Under the pieces are notes generated by a model that did no database searches, had not been told where the DNA came from, and was given only the letters and a program-made list of their open reading frames with translations. This document shows positions 24,805 through 35,455 of a DNA stretch of 64,000 nt, piece after piece. The position numbers and the translations under genes are program-made. Source of the stretch: Thysanoteuthis rhombus (lineage: Eukaryota; Mollusca; Cephalopoda; Oegopsida; Thysanoteuthidae). Where the stretch lies: positions 41,301,294 through 41,365,293 of the forward strand of contig OY735216.1 of NCBI GenBank assembly GCA_963457665.1, given 5' to 3'. How positions within the stretch are numbered: position 1 is the stretch's first letter; each line of letters opens with the position of its first letter.

Positions 24805-25430
24805 TTTTTTCTCCGTCTGCGTGTGTGTGTATGTGTGTGTGTTTGTCCCAACGCTCCAGGTCAAAACGTTTTGTGTACAGGCTTGGAAATTGGCACCAGT
24901 ACTCCTCTTGACCCCTTCTGAAAACATTTTATTTTCAATTTTAGAAAAAAAAAAACAAAGCTTTTTTGACTGTTTGAAAGCTTATTCTGACGGGTTTAAT
25001 AATAAAATCTTTATTTTCCAGAGTTTTCTTTTTACTCTACTCAAGACGTTTTTCAGTGGAAAACGCCAGTGAAGTCATATATAGATATTATTTTGACCAT
25101 ATTTATTCTTTGTTGGAATTTTTTTTTACACGATTTCAAATTTTGATGATACGGTTGTCCAACTTTGATGACTAGTTATTATTTTTATATTGTCTAGTGG
25201 CACCTTGACCAGAGCGACAGCATTTTGCTGAGAATTGACCTAGTCGGCTCAGTGGGGATTTGTTTGTCTCAATTGGTGCAAATGACTTGAGCCAAGCTAG
25301 AACAGGGTTTTTTTGTTTAATAAATCTGAAGTTTCAACATTGCAGGTTTTTCTCCACAATTATCCGGTAAAATTTCATTCCCTAAAAATAAGCGTTCAAG
25401 TGAAAATCTGAACGCAATTCTTTATTAAAT
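24805..25430 (-). mobile_element. MITE-like family M, copy 2 (extended)
   Basis: The minus strand carries the family blocks GTACTGGTGCCAATTTCCAA, ATGACTTCACTGGCGTTTTC and GGACAACCGTATCATC. Beyond the AACAACCGTAGC motif it shares further sequence with copy 3, including CCCCACTGAGCC, AATTCTCAGCAAAAT and TGGTCAAGGTGCCAC, so the full element is longer than the part between the short inverted motifs. Confidence 0.65.
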
Positions 25431-25439
25431 GTTGGACTG

Positions 25440-26345
25440 ACACACAGACACAGACAGCTCATACCCAACGCACTACACAAACATGCACACACGCGTTAAT
25501 ACACAGGCAAGAACGTTCACACGTTCGTGCGCTCATAATCGCATACACACCACATGTACGCACATGCACATACACACGCATACATAAACAATCAACTGTG
25601 GACGTAAATATCCACACATACATACACACATGTACGATCCAACGCTCGCACACACAGAGAAACACGTGTATGTTGTTAGTATTCGGAGCATGAACACTTG
25701 AAAAAATGGGTGTGTGCTTACTTGTCAATCAAACTGCCAATCAAAGTGTGGTAACGAGAAGTGGGAGGAGCCAGCGACTTTCCCGTCATCACTACTGCCA
25801 TGTTCGCTATCCTCCTCCTATATTGTATATTTCCACTTTTATTTCCACATCTTTTTATATGTTTATATATGTCTCCATATCTATCGATGTTCGTTCATAT
25901 CTATTTATCAATCTATCCATATATCTACTCGTTCATATCTATCTTTGAATGTATCCATCTCTCTACCTATTTACCCATTCATATACATCTACCTATTCGT
26001 TCATATCTATCTGTCCGTTCATATCTATTTATATATCCATCTTCCCGTTCACATCTATCCATATATCTATCTGCCCGTTTCTATCAATCTATCAACATAC
26101 CCGTTCATATAAATCTATCTGTCTGTTTCTACCTATCTATCTATCTGCCCATTTCTGTCTGTCTATCTACATACCCGTTCATATCAATCTATCTGTTTCT
26201 ATCTATCTATCTATCTATCTGTCTGTTTCCATCTATCTGCCTGCCTGTTTCTATCTATCTATCTTCCTGCCTGTATCTATCTGCCCGTTCATCTCTCTAT
26301 ATATCCATCTATCAGCCTGCCCGTTTCTATCTATCAATCTAATCC
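25440..26345. repeat. CA-rich tract followed by (CTAT)n-type array
   Basis: From 25440 to 25660 CA-rich sequence dominates. From 25860 to 26345 the sequence is CTAT/CCAT tetranucleotide repeat punctuated by GCCCGTTCATAT or GTCTGTTTC phrases at 40-50 base intervals. Long frames rich in Ser/Tyr/Leu/Ile here are repeat artefacts. Confidence 0.8.
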
Positions 26346-26428
26346 CGATGATCGCTGTCACCAGATACGAGTCTGGCGGCTCCTAGGGGAGCACACCGTC
26401 GGAGACGACAGCAGAACAATATTTTTTG

Positions 26429-26524
26429 CAGCGGTCACCCATCTGAGTGATGACCAGGCTTAATGTCGCTTAACTTCAATGATCCTACGAGCGCTGGTGT
26501 ATCCAACACGATTTGGCCGTCCGC
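26429..26524 (-). repeat. 5S rRNA-derived sequence (pseudogene or SINE3-type head), copy 1
   Basis: On the minus strand the order GGCCAAATCGTG, GGATACACCAG, CTCGTAGGATCATTGAAGTT, AAGCGACATTAAGCCTGGTC and AGATGGGTGACCGC follows animal 5S rRNA through its internal A-, IE- and C-box promoter. The 5S 3' end is replaced by unrelated sequence (CAAAAAATATTG...), so it is not a functional 5S gene. A 5S-headed SINE is the best explanation. Confidence 0.75.
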
Positions 26525-26594
26525 ATGTTTGTGTTTGTCAACCCGTCTATCCGAATGTCGTAACATATTTTCATTCGGTCTATAGTTTTGAGAA

Positions 26595-26712
26595 GGGTCA
26601 TTAACATTCAATGAGTTTTTCGGACGATTGTGCTCCTTCCTTTCGTTTGTATTGTTAACACGGTGTTTCGGCTGATCCCTTCTACGGTCTTCTTCAGGTG
26701 TACTATCCGAAT
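26595..26712 (-). repeat. Retroelement-tail-like repeat, copy 2
   Basis: The minus strand reads CTGAAGAAGACCGTAGAAGG, ATCAGCCGAAACACC, GTGTTAACAATACAAACG, ATCGTCCGAAAAACTCATTG and GTTAATGACCC. It matches 16840-16950 and faces an inverted partial copy at 26842-26912. Confidence 0.6.
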
Positions 26713-26841
26713 CTAAATGGAAACAATCGAATCATACCTTATAAGTGTTGGTGGCATTGAAGGGAAGATATATTGTGTTTACCACACCATAACATTCGGT
26801 TAGTAGACACGAAGAGAGGCGTTGAATAGATTGTCTGAAAG

Positions 26842-26912
26842 GTTGTGTTAACAACATACATAACAAGAAGAAGTTAAATCGTCCGAACAACCCTTTGAAT
26901 ATTTTCATTCAA
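26842..26912 (+). repeat. Inverted partial copy of the retroelement-tail repeat
   Basis: The plus strand has TTGTGTTAACAACATACATA, AAGAAGTTAAATCGTCCGAA and CCCTTTGAAT, matching the minus-strand order of 26595-26712. The two arms flank about 130 bases of sequence. Confidence 0.5.
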
Positions 26913-26914
26913 TC

Positions 26915-27400
26915 GCACAGTCACACGCACAGTTAGACGAATATACACGCATAATTACATTTAATTATGTGAATTAATTAGTAACGTTTATCGTTCCTTC
27001 TATTTGTTGGTCGCCGAAATTATCAAATCCCTGAGGCGTAGCTCAGGGAGAGGGAGTGGGCTATTTCATACCACCCCATTGGCCCCCCATAAGACGGAGG
27101 AGGCAAAAGTTGTATAAATAGTAGTTCAACTACTGAATTTTTCCGGATAAATCTCATTAAGTGTTGAAGAGGGTTCACAAGGAGCCAAGCTCTCATCACC
27201 GGTCCCCAAATCCCAAGCTGCACCTCCATCAAAACCAATACTAAATTTGATATTAAGTGCCTTAACCATTTTACTTTTCATGTTCATTACGACAGCATAA
27301 GACTGACTCCTATCTGGTGGTTTTTACATTGTTGTTTGGATTGAACTAGGGAATAATAAAGGTCTGGAAATTGTCTCCAAAAATTTAGACCTTTTATGAT
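26915..27400. other. Non-coding stretch
   Basis: The part 27020-27240 is more GC-balanced and has TGAGGCGTAGCTCAGGGAGA, but no tRNA fold can be built. No gene is recognised. Confidence 0.35.
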
Positions 27401-27439
27401 TTCTTCCAGTAATTTTCACCTCTTGAAATCTAACGACCA

Positions 27440-27980
27440 ACATTCATCCTAACGCAAACCAATGGCTACTCTGAGGCAAAGTTGTTTGGAATCATTAGAA
27501 CGAAACTGAGTCACTCAGTCCCCACTGAGCCAACCAAGTAAATTCTCAGTAAAATACTCTCGATTGGGTCAAGGTTTCACTTGACAATCCACACATATGA
27601 TAATTCGCCACCAAAGTCAATAATTGTACATCCGTAGCTTTAAAATTTGAATATGGCCAGAATAAATTCTATTTATGACATCACTTGCGTTATACACTGG
27701 AAAACATCTGATTGTGTAAAAAATGAATAGACAAAAAAATAAAAAACGAAACAAACATTTAGATTCTAGAGAATTTAGATGTTACTAATAAACCCGTTAA
27801 AATAAGACCCCCAAAATGTCAAAAAGCTTTTTTTCCAAACATTAAAAAACATCTTTAGTGGAGTTCTGATGCCAGTGTTCAAGTCTGTAAAAAACGGTAT
27901 GACCAGGAGAGCTAGAATGCGCTAACACATGCACATATAAAAAGGATAGAAGTCTTTGATGACTACTATTGTTCAATTAG
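27440..27980 (+). mobile_element. MITE-like family M, copy 3 (extended)
   Basis: It carries CCCCACTGAGCC, AAATTCTCAGTAAAATACTC, GGGTCAAGGTTTCAC, the worn inverted motif ACATCCGTAGC, ATTCTATTTATGACATCACT and GTGGAGTTCTGATGCCAGTG, ending near GACTACTATTGTTCA. This copy and copy 2 define the longest visible extent of the family. Confidence 0.65.
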
Positions 27981-27989
27981 CAATGTGCA

Positions 27990-28465
27990 GACGTCTTCTG
28001 TCACGTTAAAGGACACTACTAAAGTAGTAAAATAGAATTTCATTCGTGCAACAGACGTAGTAAGATAGAATTTCATTTATGTTTATAATGACGTTATAAA
28101 ATGTCGAATTTAAAGAATAATATAAAAACAGAAGTAATTGCAGATTGAATGCAATGTGCGAAGTCTCTAGGTAAAAAAAATGTACCAATGATTTGACCCA
28201 TCGTTTTGAACGCCTTAGCCATACTCTATAAGTGATAATAGTCGTCATTTTTGACGATGGGAGTATGTTAGTATAATGATTAAAAAAACCCCACAAAACA
28301 ACAAAACACTATCTCTGTCCAATAATGGTCGTTACATCTAATGTATGAAATGTTTATATTTATAAATGGTTTCAATCGGTGACTCGTAGCCAACTATCGT
28401 TGCTTTAAAGACTTGAATCTCCATGGAATCGAATATTTCTGGTTCGTTTGAGAACTCACATTATC
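27990..28465. other. Non-coding stretch
   Basis: AT-rich, with no convincing frame or RNA signal. Confidence 0.35.
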
Positions 28466-28469
28466 CCTA

Positions 28470-28930
28470 TCAATACCCCACGACTCTCCTACGTGTTCCA
28501 GCAGATTTCAGCAGTGCTGTCGTCTGGATAATCTTGGTCTTTCCCCAGATTCCAAGTCCCCCAAACCTCTTTGCTAGTCTCTTCGGAACAGCCCCAAGGC
28601 TTCCAACTACGATTGACACTACAGCCACATTCAAGTTCATTTTCATTTCAGTTCCCTGACAAGATCACTATACTTATATAGCTTTTCATTTTCCTCCAAC
28701 TGAACTCTGTGGTTTGCTAGAACCACGTAGTCCACTCTTTGACACTTTCTTTTCTTGTTGGATCTGGTACCCCGGCCTGGATTGGGTGATTCATTTGAAT
28801 CTCAAAGTCCAAGATCATGTGTCTCGTTCCCTGCGACAAATTCTAGTCTGTACACATACCGTTGGTTTGTATGATTTAAACGCATTCGTTTGTGCAGTTC
28901 CCAGTGGATCCCAGTCATGCCTATCCTTAT
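28470..28930 (-). pseudogene. 3' end of an RLE-type (R2-like) non-LTR retrotransposon, decayed
   Basis: The product would be the C-terminal restriction-like endonuclease region of a site-specific-type LINE, which nicks target DNA to prime reverse transcription. On the minus strand, across three frame changes and two or more stops, I read MTGIHWELHKRMRLNHTNQ, LDFEIQMNHPIQAGVPDP, RKCQRVDYVVLANHRVQLEE, NEKLYKYSDLVRELK and VVSIVVGSLGAVPKRLAK. The order of a PD (VPDP), an acidic/hydrophobic strand (VDYVVLANH), an E-rich helix with KYxDL, and a VVxSLGAVPK segment is characteristic of the RLE domains of R2/R4-like elements. The reverse transcriptase is not found upstream (higher coordinates), so the copy is 5' truncated. 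Clade assignment beyond RLE-type is uncertain. Confidence 0.72.
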
Positions 28931-28944
28931 ACTCCTTCTAGACT

Positions 28945-29830
28945 AAATTATCACAGTTATACTCCTTCTAGATACTGAATTACAGTGAGTCTCTTTGAGA
29001 AAATAAGGGGATAAATGCATTTCAGTTGAAGAAGTGACAGTTTCAAATGGTGGGTTGGAAGTTTTTTTTCTATCGGCAAAATGTTCACTCCAAGTTGAAA
29101 ATGTTTAATCCTAGTTGAAAAAAATTCAGTTACATTTAGATTGTTGTATCATTTTTTGTCTCAGAAAAATACTGAATTCGTTTAACGAGAAGTGTGCATA
29201 GTTTGAAACGGTAGATAGGGTGTGTTTTCTTTAGGAAAACTCAAACACCCTCTCCTATGGAAGAGTTCAGTGTTACGACCAGTATAACCTAGAAAATCAC
29301 ACTGCACATTAATCTAAAAGTAGATTTCAGTATTTTTGCAACACGTTCAAATGAAGTGGGTCAAAATGCTGTCTCGTAAGCAGCAGGGATATTATTGTTT
29401 ATATATTTTCATGTTTAAACCAGAAATGTCTGGTTTTTGTCGCAGGGGATAGAGTGACAGCAAACTCCTCGAATTTCCAGCAACTTTCTCAGCACACTAG
29501 CCGACCAAAACACGGCTGTGAATCCATCTTTTTTCCCGCGACCCTTGCCTTCCCCAGGGACATGATTTCGAGATGAACGTGAACAGTCTCGTTCGAAACT
29601 TGAACAAGTTTGTCCGATTCCGTTATCCGCTCAGAAAAGTAATGGGTTGAATTTCACAGAGTTTTAAAACTATTAAGAAGAGTAGACACCCAACTACACG
29701 CATTCCTCCCCATGTATGAATGTATGAAGTTATTTACTATAACACAGAGTCATAATAAAAGGCTGTTATTTACAAAGACTTAACTTAGTCAGGCACAAGA
29801 CTACAACAGCGGGGCACCTAGTGAAATCGA
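28945..29830. other. Low-copy non-coding stretch
   Basis: A phrase with TTATACTCCTTCTAGA is duplicated at about 28926 and 28956. Nothing else is recognised. Confidence 0.4.
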
Positions 29831-29859
29831 ATTTACAACTTTAGCCATCCGTGATATCA

Positions 29860-30182
29860 AGGTGGAGGCAAAGCGAATGTCTTTTAAGTGACAAGCCCCA
29901 ATGGAGAATGATGGCTGATCTAATGCATGTTGGTGAACCTTGCGAGACTCGATCTGGTCAAGTTCTTATGACTAACCCCACTGTCAGGATGCAAGGATGC
30001 AAGTCTGCTGAAGAGATACCCCCATCTTGATCACACAACCGGGAGTGGACTCAAATAGCAGCTGAATTCAGAGAGAATTGTCTTAATGAAGAGTTCTGCA
30101 CTCTTTGCTCATAACGGGAATACGAACCCAGGACCCCCTGCGTGTGAGGCAGACGTGCTAATCATTATACCATCGGCTGGTG
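29860..30182 (-). repeat. tRNA-Val(CAC)-derived SINE
   Basis: On the minus strand from about 30180 the sequence GGTATAATGATTAGCAC (D-arm/A-box), TCTGC CTCACAC GCAGG (anticodon arm with a CAC anticodon and one wobble pair) and GGGTTCGTATTCC (T-arm/B-box) follows tRNA-Val(CAC). The acceptor arms do not pair, and a non-tRNA body runs on to about 29860, so this is a SINE rather than a gene. Body length is approximate. Confidence 0.65.
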
Positions 30183-30189
30183 CTTAATC

Positions 30190-31980
30190 ATTAAGACTTT
30201 AACAGTTGTCTATTTATCGCTCAATTCAAGACTAAACTTCTCGATAAAGACGTTCCAATCATGGTTCTCAAAAATGAGTTTTAGATTTTTACATAAAAAT
30301 GTAGTACGTAGTGCCCTTACGCTGGTTATGATTTCAGATGTCCTAGCTTTGGGTCCATATATTTTATTACTACTTACTCGACCAGTTCATGATATGCGAA
30401 ATAGACTTGGAGGCGACTAACACCCGAAGTGGGGTCACTCACCTCAACCTACGCTATTTCAGCCCGAGCTGGAGGGAAGTGGATTCACGCTCATCCCAAG
30501 GGCATTAATGCTCTGGTAATCTTGTAGTATTGGCGTCCATTGCTTGATAGGCGTAAAAGACCGAAAGTTATCGCCCTTGCATTATTGTATTAAAATAAAT
30601 CACTAGATGAATTCGTATATAATTGTGCGTCAAATTATCATAATTAAGTTGTTTTGTAATAAAATAAACTATTCTTTTTTGTAGTTTAAAAAAATATATG
30701 ATCATTGTGTCTTGCAAGGGATTTCTTTCGGGTATGTCCGGGAAACAAATTCTTCGGAGAGAAATAACTTTCAGTATTTTACGCCCAGGAGCCCAAAGTC
30801 AGTGACTGAATTTTATTTGACTGCGTGTTTTAATCATAATGTAGTCGGACTATTTTCCTCATCTTCGTTGTTCATTTTTTCATAAAGTCTCGGTCATGCA
30901 CCTCAGCCTTCTTCGGGTGTGGTCTGTTCCGGAATATTGAAACGAGTTCATGCGGAGCGTCCTTATAACTTCTGCTATGTATGCCACGGCAGATTTTGTG
31001 TCTCTGTGTTTTAGGGGATTATCTCCCCCTTACCACAGCATCTCTGTGTCATTGTTGTTGCTTACCTTTTGATCGGACGGCTTCCTGTTGAATCTTTGTT
31101 GAAGACGAGAGGGTACATGGCCGAAACATTGTGGAAGAATGAATAAAATGGGCGAGAAAATAACCGGACTAAATTATATACAATGATTACTTTTAAGATG
31201 TGCGAGCATCTAAAGTACTGATACTGTAACTGACGGACTGGCAGATCGACATATCAAAATACTCCCAACCACCTTTCGTTTCCTTCCTATCCTTCTATGT
31301 ATGTCTGAAAGTGCAAGGGAGAGGACTGCTGTTGACAGTTTTAAGAGTAACGTCCCTCGCTAGATCTTCACACAAAAAGATGTCGTCTGCTTCCTGCAAT
31401 TGGTAATTTGTAAAGAAAAAAATGAGTACGTCTTGAAATCATTTTGAGTTGTTTATATAAAAAGAATACTTGTAAGAAAAATTTTAATTCGTTTAGCTCC
31501 AAGTATTTATATTAATTAAAGTTTTTAGATTGATCTGACAAACTGGTCAGACAGAATGCTCAGACAGGTTGTATTGACGGGTTGGGCTCATTAGACAGCC
31601 TTCTGGGATGGCAATTCATGAGATCGAACTAGCACGTCTATGGTCTGGCTTTCAGGCATGTTGAAGTTATTTTTAATCATTTGTCTATTATTCTGACGAC
31701 GTTAAAAGTGAAAATTAGATATTACAAAAGTATCTGTGATAGTAGATGTCTATCTAGCCAAGTCTGACACAAGGTCACAATATTTATTGGAGCCCTCACT
31801 GAGAATAGTTATTTAGCACACTCACAAAACGCACAATTAGACACAGGCATTTTTTCAATCCCTCAAAAAGCTCCTGGACAAAAAGAACACGTTTAACCTT
31901 GTTTAACTCGTTAACCATCAACCTGTGCCAGGCACCTTTGATATTCACGAAGCCAAGCTCGATAAGGCACAAAGTAACAA
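30190..31980. other. Low-copy non-coding stretch
   Basis: At 31105-31145 GGGTACATGGCCGAAACATT followed by GTGGAAGAATGAATAAAATG looks like a retroelement 3' tail related to the repeats at 16.9 and 26.6 kb. No gene is recognised. Confidence 0.4.
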
Positions 31981-31991
31981 TAATAGGATAT

Positions 31992-32070
31992 CCACTGGGG
32001 TTCGAACCTCTATACTCGAAAATGATCAACGAGATTAGGTTGCTAACCATCGCTCTAGAGTAGACGCCAA
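31992..32070 (-). repeat. tRNA-like SINE head with long variable arm
   Basis: On the minus strand GCGATGGTTAGCAACC (A-box-like) is followed by CTCGTTGATCATTTTCGAG, an arm-like inverted pair, and a perfect B-box AGGTTCGAACCCC. The layout resembles class II (Ser/Leu) tRNA, but there is no paired acceptor stem. Confidence 0.55.
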
Positions 32071-32079
32071 TTTGTGATC

Positions 32080-32740
32080 TTAAGTTCAATTCACTTAATT
32101 CTTATATTCCTTGAAACTTTTCGTTGTAACGCTTAGGATTTCTTCAAATATCATACCTGTTAACCCATGCCAGCAAGAAATTAAGGCAGCATTTTGATAA
32201 TTTTGCAATTGCATATAAAAAACATAACGTTGCTCTGCATTTTCTGGTTCACGTTCAACCATAATGTACCCAGAATTATTTATATATCTGCCAAAAGATA
32301 ATGCAAAAATAAATAAGGGAGAATACACTAAAATAAGCACATAATGGTTATCACCCTTGACAAAAATTTCATACAAAAATACAGACCATCACGTAGCGGG
32401 TCGGGAAAAAATGAAGTCAGTCAATATCTCACAAGTCAATCCCAACTAGCAGTAAACTTCTAAAGCTTTCTCCAAAGTTGCAAAGCAGTTCCAATGTTTT
32501 CATATTCATTTACTGATATATAAACTTTGGCTTTGTTTGGTACTATGTCACAAATGGTCAGAGAACCCGTTGAATACAGAATTCACTTCAGTACCAATGA
32601 TCACCTTAACTATTTTGATAATCATTGTTCAACGACGATGGTAAGTATAACTGGTCCTTATATCCGTCTCCCTGATGGCATCTATGATGGTAGGCACAAA
32701 TGATACTTATATCTGTTCGCTTGGTCATAATCTTTTTTTT
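32080..32740. other. Non-coding stretch
   Basis: No gene or RNA is recognised. A minus-strand open frame at 32095-32376 has no recognisable domain. Confidence 0.35.
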
Positions 32741-32749
32741 CTGGAACTT

Positions 32750-33045
32750 TTCCAGTGACCATTTCCTCGCAGACATCGAAGTTAATCCAAGGCGAGCCTG
32801 GTCAGTAACCTTAGATGGGGGTCCGTCTGGGAATATCAAGGTGCCATGAGCAGCTGGATATCATATGGAGAGCCCCTCCCAGCCTTGTGTCGATCCTGCT
32901 AATCCACCTAAAGCGGGGACTGATCTATACACTACGCAAGCCAAAGGTTTCTTTTCTTACCCTTGAACCCTCTGACTGGTCTGGCTGCGAGCGACAAGAC
33001 ATGAGTGGCTGGCTGAACAAGCTGGGTAACAGTCTGCAGGGGTAA
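32750..33045 (+). mobile_element. 5S rRNA-headed SINE (SINE3-like)
   Basis: The head has CATCGAAGTTAATCC, GCGAGCCTGGTCAGTAACC, TTAGATGGGGGTCCGTCTGG and GAATATCAAGGTGCC, which follows the 3' two-thirds of animal 5S rRNA through its last helix. Directly downstream is a body with AATCCACCTAAAGCGGGGAC, ACGCAAGCCAAAGG, GTCTGGCTGCGAGCGACAAG and ATGAGTGGCTGGCTG. The body recurs without a clear 5S head at 52625-52768, which supports a transposed unit. Confidence 0.72.
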
Positions 33046-33215
33046 AGGTCGGTGCCAGGATGAAAAAGGGGAAAAACAAAGATGGCGTTTTGAAAAAAAG
33101 TTTTTTCTCTCTCGAAAGCGAGAAAAACTGATATTCCGGCAGCTAATGAAAACATTCCTATGACACCGAAGGATTTTTCCCCCCTTCACCACATGAACTA
33201 CCATTTTAACTAGAC

Positions 33216-33666
33216 CAGTGGTTCCCAACCTTTTGAAGGCTACTCCTCACTTTCGTCAATAAGATTACTAGTTTCCCCTCTTTTAATTTAAATAAGGTGT
33301 AACTTAATATAATTTCAAATATTCGTTTCCTTACGTAATTAGACAGCTTTATAATAATAATTAGTTTAATTTTATAACTGTAATCTGCTGCTGTGTATTT
33401 GTTTACTCAGAGAAAACAAGCAAAAATAATAAGGACCACCTGATTTGAAATTCCAACAACAAAAAATTATAATTCGGCTATCGTAACCGATATACATATC
33501 AATGTGATCTCTATTTTTTCGATCTGTGGATCTGTTAGTGAGAAACATATCCCTTAAGATAAAAGCATTCATCACGACTTCTATTTTCATCTAGTAGCCT
33601 TTTTCCACCTTTCGACTGCTTAAATTCCACGCTTTGTGTGACCCCGCCCCCGGTTGAGAAACATTG
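33216..33666. mobile_element. Non-autonomous hAT-type DNA transposon, 451 bp
   Basis: The left end CAGTGGTTCCCAACC is matched at the right end (minus strand CAATGTTTCTCAACC) at 12 of 15 positions, the usual hAT terminal consensus. It is flanked by 8-base target duplications AACTAGAC (33208-33215) and AATTAGAC (33667-33674), 7 of 8 identical. The interior has no coding capacity for a transposase. Confidence 0.85.
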
Positions 33667-33679
33667 AATTAGACCCTAC

Positions 33680-34540
33680 TTTTTCAAAAAGAAAAATTCC
33701 GCAGAGTAATGCTTAGCGAGCTAATTTTGCACACAAGTGTAGTGCTCAGGTGGTGAGATCGATCATCACTGGGTACCCCAGACTTGTGGTCTTGTATATC
33801 AATAAACTCAGTTTAGTATTTACACAAGGCAAATTTTAAAGAAATACTTTTATGTCTAAAAAGAATAGAAAATCGTTCTTATTACCTTTAGTTTAGGAGA
33901 GAAGCCTGAAAGCTGCAAACCCCTTATCTAGAGCTGTGAAAAATGTTTAAGAAGGCCTAATTTTATGTGCAGTGGTGGCATCAACACATTCTGGAGGTCA
34001 ACCAGAGATTCATACTTTACTTTGCTGATCCCCATTCGGGCGGCTATGACCAATCCTACCTTTGGTAGTGCGCCAAGGTGACCGTGCTGTCCTAAAGGCA
34101 AAGATATCAACGAAACTTGGTGACCTATTAAGAATGCCACCATTTTGAAGTCTCCGATGACCTCCCATTCGTATACTCATATTTCAAAGTGTCTTACACA
34201 GTTTTGACTCTGCTGTATTGCAGGTGAAATGAATTGAACTTGTCTTGATGTCCGACAATGTAAAACCCTTCAGTTATGCAACATTTTTTTGTTATTTAAC
34301 ATCATTAAAACATCAGCTAAAACGATGTGATAAAAACAATAAAAATGAAGATATTTCTTCGAATAATAATAAATAGACAAAAACTAATTTTGAACTGACT
34401 ACTCTTAGGTGTCTAATTGTCTGCCTGCTTATTAATAAAAATGAAAAAATCAACTCAGCGCTATTATCATCCCCCAGCCCACCAATTCATCTCTGGGAGT
34501 CCATCTTTACTCTCTCCTCCCTAATACTTGGGTGATGGGA
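33680..34540. other. Non-coding stretch
   Basis: No gene, RNA or repeat is recognised. Confidence 0.35.
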
Positions 34541-34900
34541 GGGGGGGAGGGTAACTTCAGATCTATGAAAATTTTTTCATCAGTAGATAACTGTTATAAA
34601 CAAACAAGGGGGAGAAACTGGTTCACCAGGTATGATTTTATCCGATAATTACAGTGATTTTAAAATTTTGTATCATCACAAGAATTTTGTGGGCAATTTT
34701 TCTTCAAAATCAAGAATTATGTTGTTCTTGTGAACACTATACGTTTTTACTTCCCATGTGCTTATTCCATCCTTACTATGAATCTTTCTCAAACGAGCTT
34801 GTTTTATTCAGATCCTACTAAATTGTGTCGGTAGCCACAGTTTCCAACCCCCGACTTATTCCACCCCCTTATTGAATTGTGACAGATTTCCGTCTCTTGC
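34540..34900 (+). repeat. Dispersed repeat shared with 7.8-8.15 kb, copy 2
   Basis: It carries GATTTTAAAATTTTG, GTTTTTACTTCCCATGTGC, CCATCCTTACTAT, TCAAACGAGCTTGTTTTATT and TTATTGAATTGTGACAG in the same order as copy 1. Confidence 0.7.
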
Positions 34901-35236
34901 TAATCAAATTGAGATAGATTTTCCAATTTCCAACACCTTAATTATTTCGACTCCTGGCAATTAAGAGCCTGAAAGCACATTTGGGTTTTAGTTTACCTAT
35001 AAGATAAAATTCAAAATTTTGTTCAGTTTTTCTGCAATCAAAATGAGATTCAAGTAATCTACGAATTTCTCTGTGCGTGATTTGTTTCGAAACACAAAAC
35101 TACGTAGATTGGGATCTTGCAAGATTTTTACAGATTAATAGTTTCTCTTGTTGAACAATTGCAGCAGACTTTTATAGGAAATATGGCTTTCAGGTTGGAC
35201 TAGAATAAGTAATCCAGTTAGTAATGACCCCACTAG

Positions 35237-35410
35237 CTATGAGAAGTGTTCACAACCAATGTGCCCTTCGGATAGTCAACTATGGAGCTGAAAAACAAGG
35301 ACCTGACCAAAAGATTGGCACTCAAATTAGGAACCATGTAATTTGACAAAGAGAGGATCATCCTTAATATCATATGGAGAGACCACAAGACAGCGCAGAA
35401 TATTAGACCT
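35237..35410 (+). pseudogene. RTE-type LINE fragment R0 (3' region only)
   Basis: Nucleotides such as ACAACCAATG, GATAGTCAACTATGGAGCTG, GAGAGACCACAAGACAGCGC and AGAATATTAGACC match the post-RT segment of the larger copy that starts about 60 bases later. The fragment is short and worn. Its piece of the element belongs near 36260-36420 in the larger copy, so the two are not collinear parts of one insertion. Confidence 0.7.
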
Positions 35411-35455
35411 TAGATGTGCCGGCAATGTTGAAAAACGTGGATTCTCAGAGATCAT

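Noticed and set aside
25706-26386. Long Ser/Tyr/Leu-rich frames with signal-peptide-like segments
   Set aside because: They follow the CTAT tetranucleotide array; three frames are open over the same bases.
26429-26524. Functional 5S rRNA gene
   Set aside because: The 3' end of 5S and the closing helix are missing.
30112-30182. Functional tRNA-Val gene
   Set aside because: The acceptor stem cannot pair and the T-stem has a mismatch; a SINE body follows.
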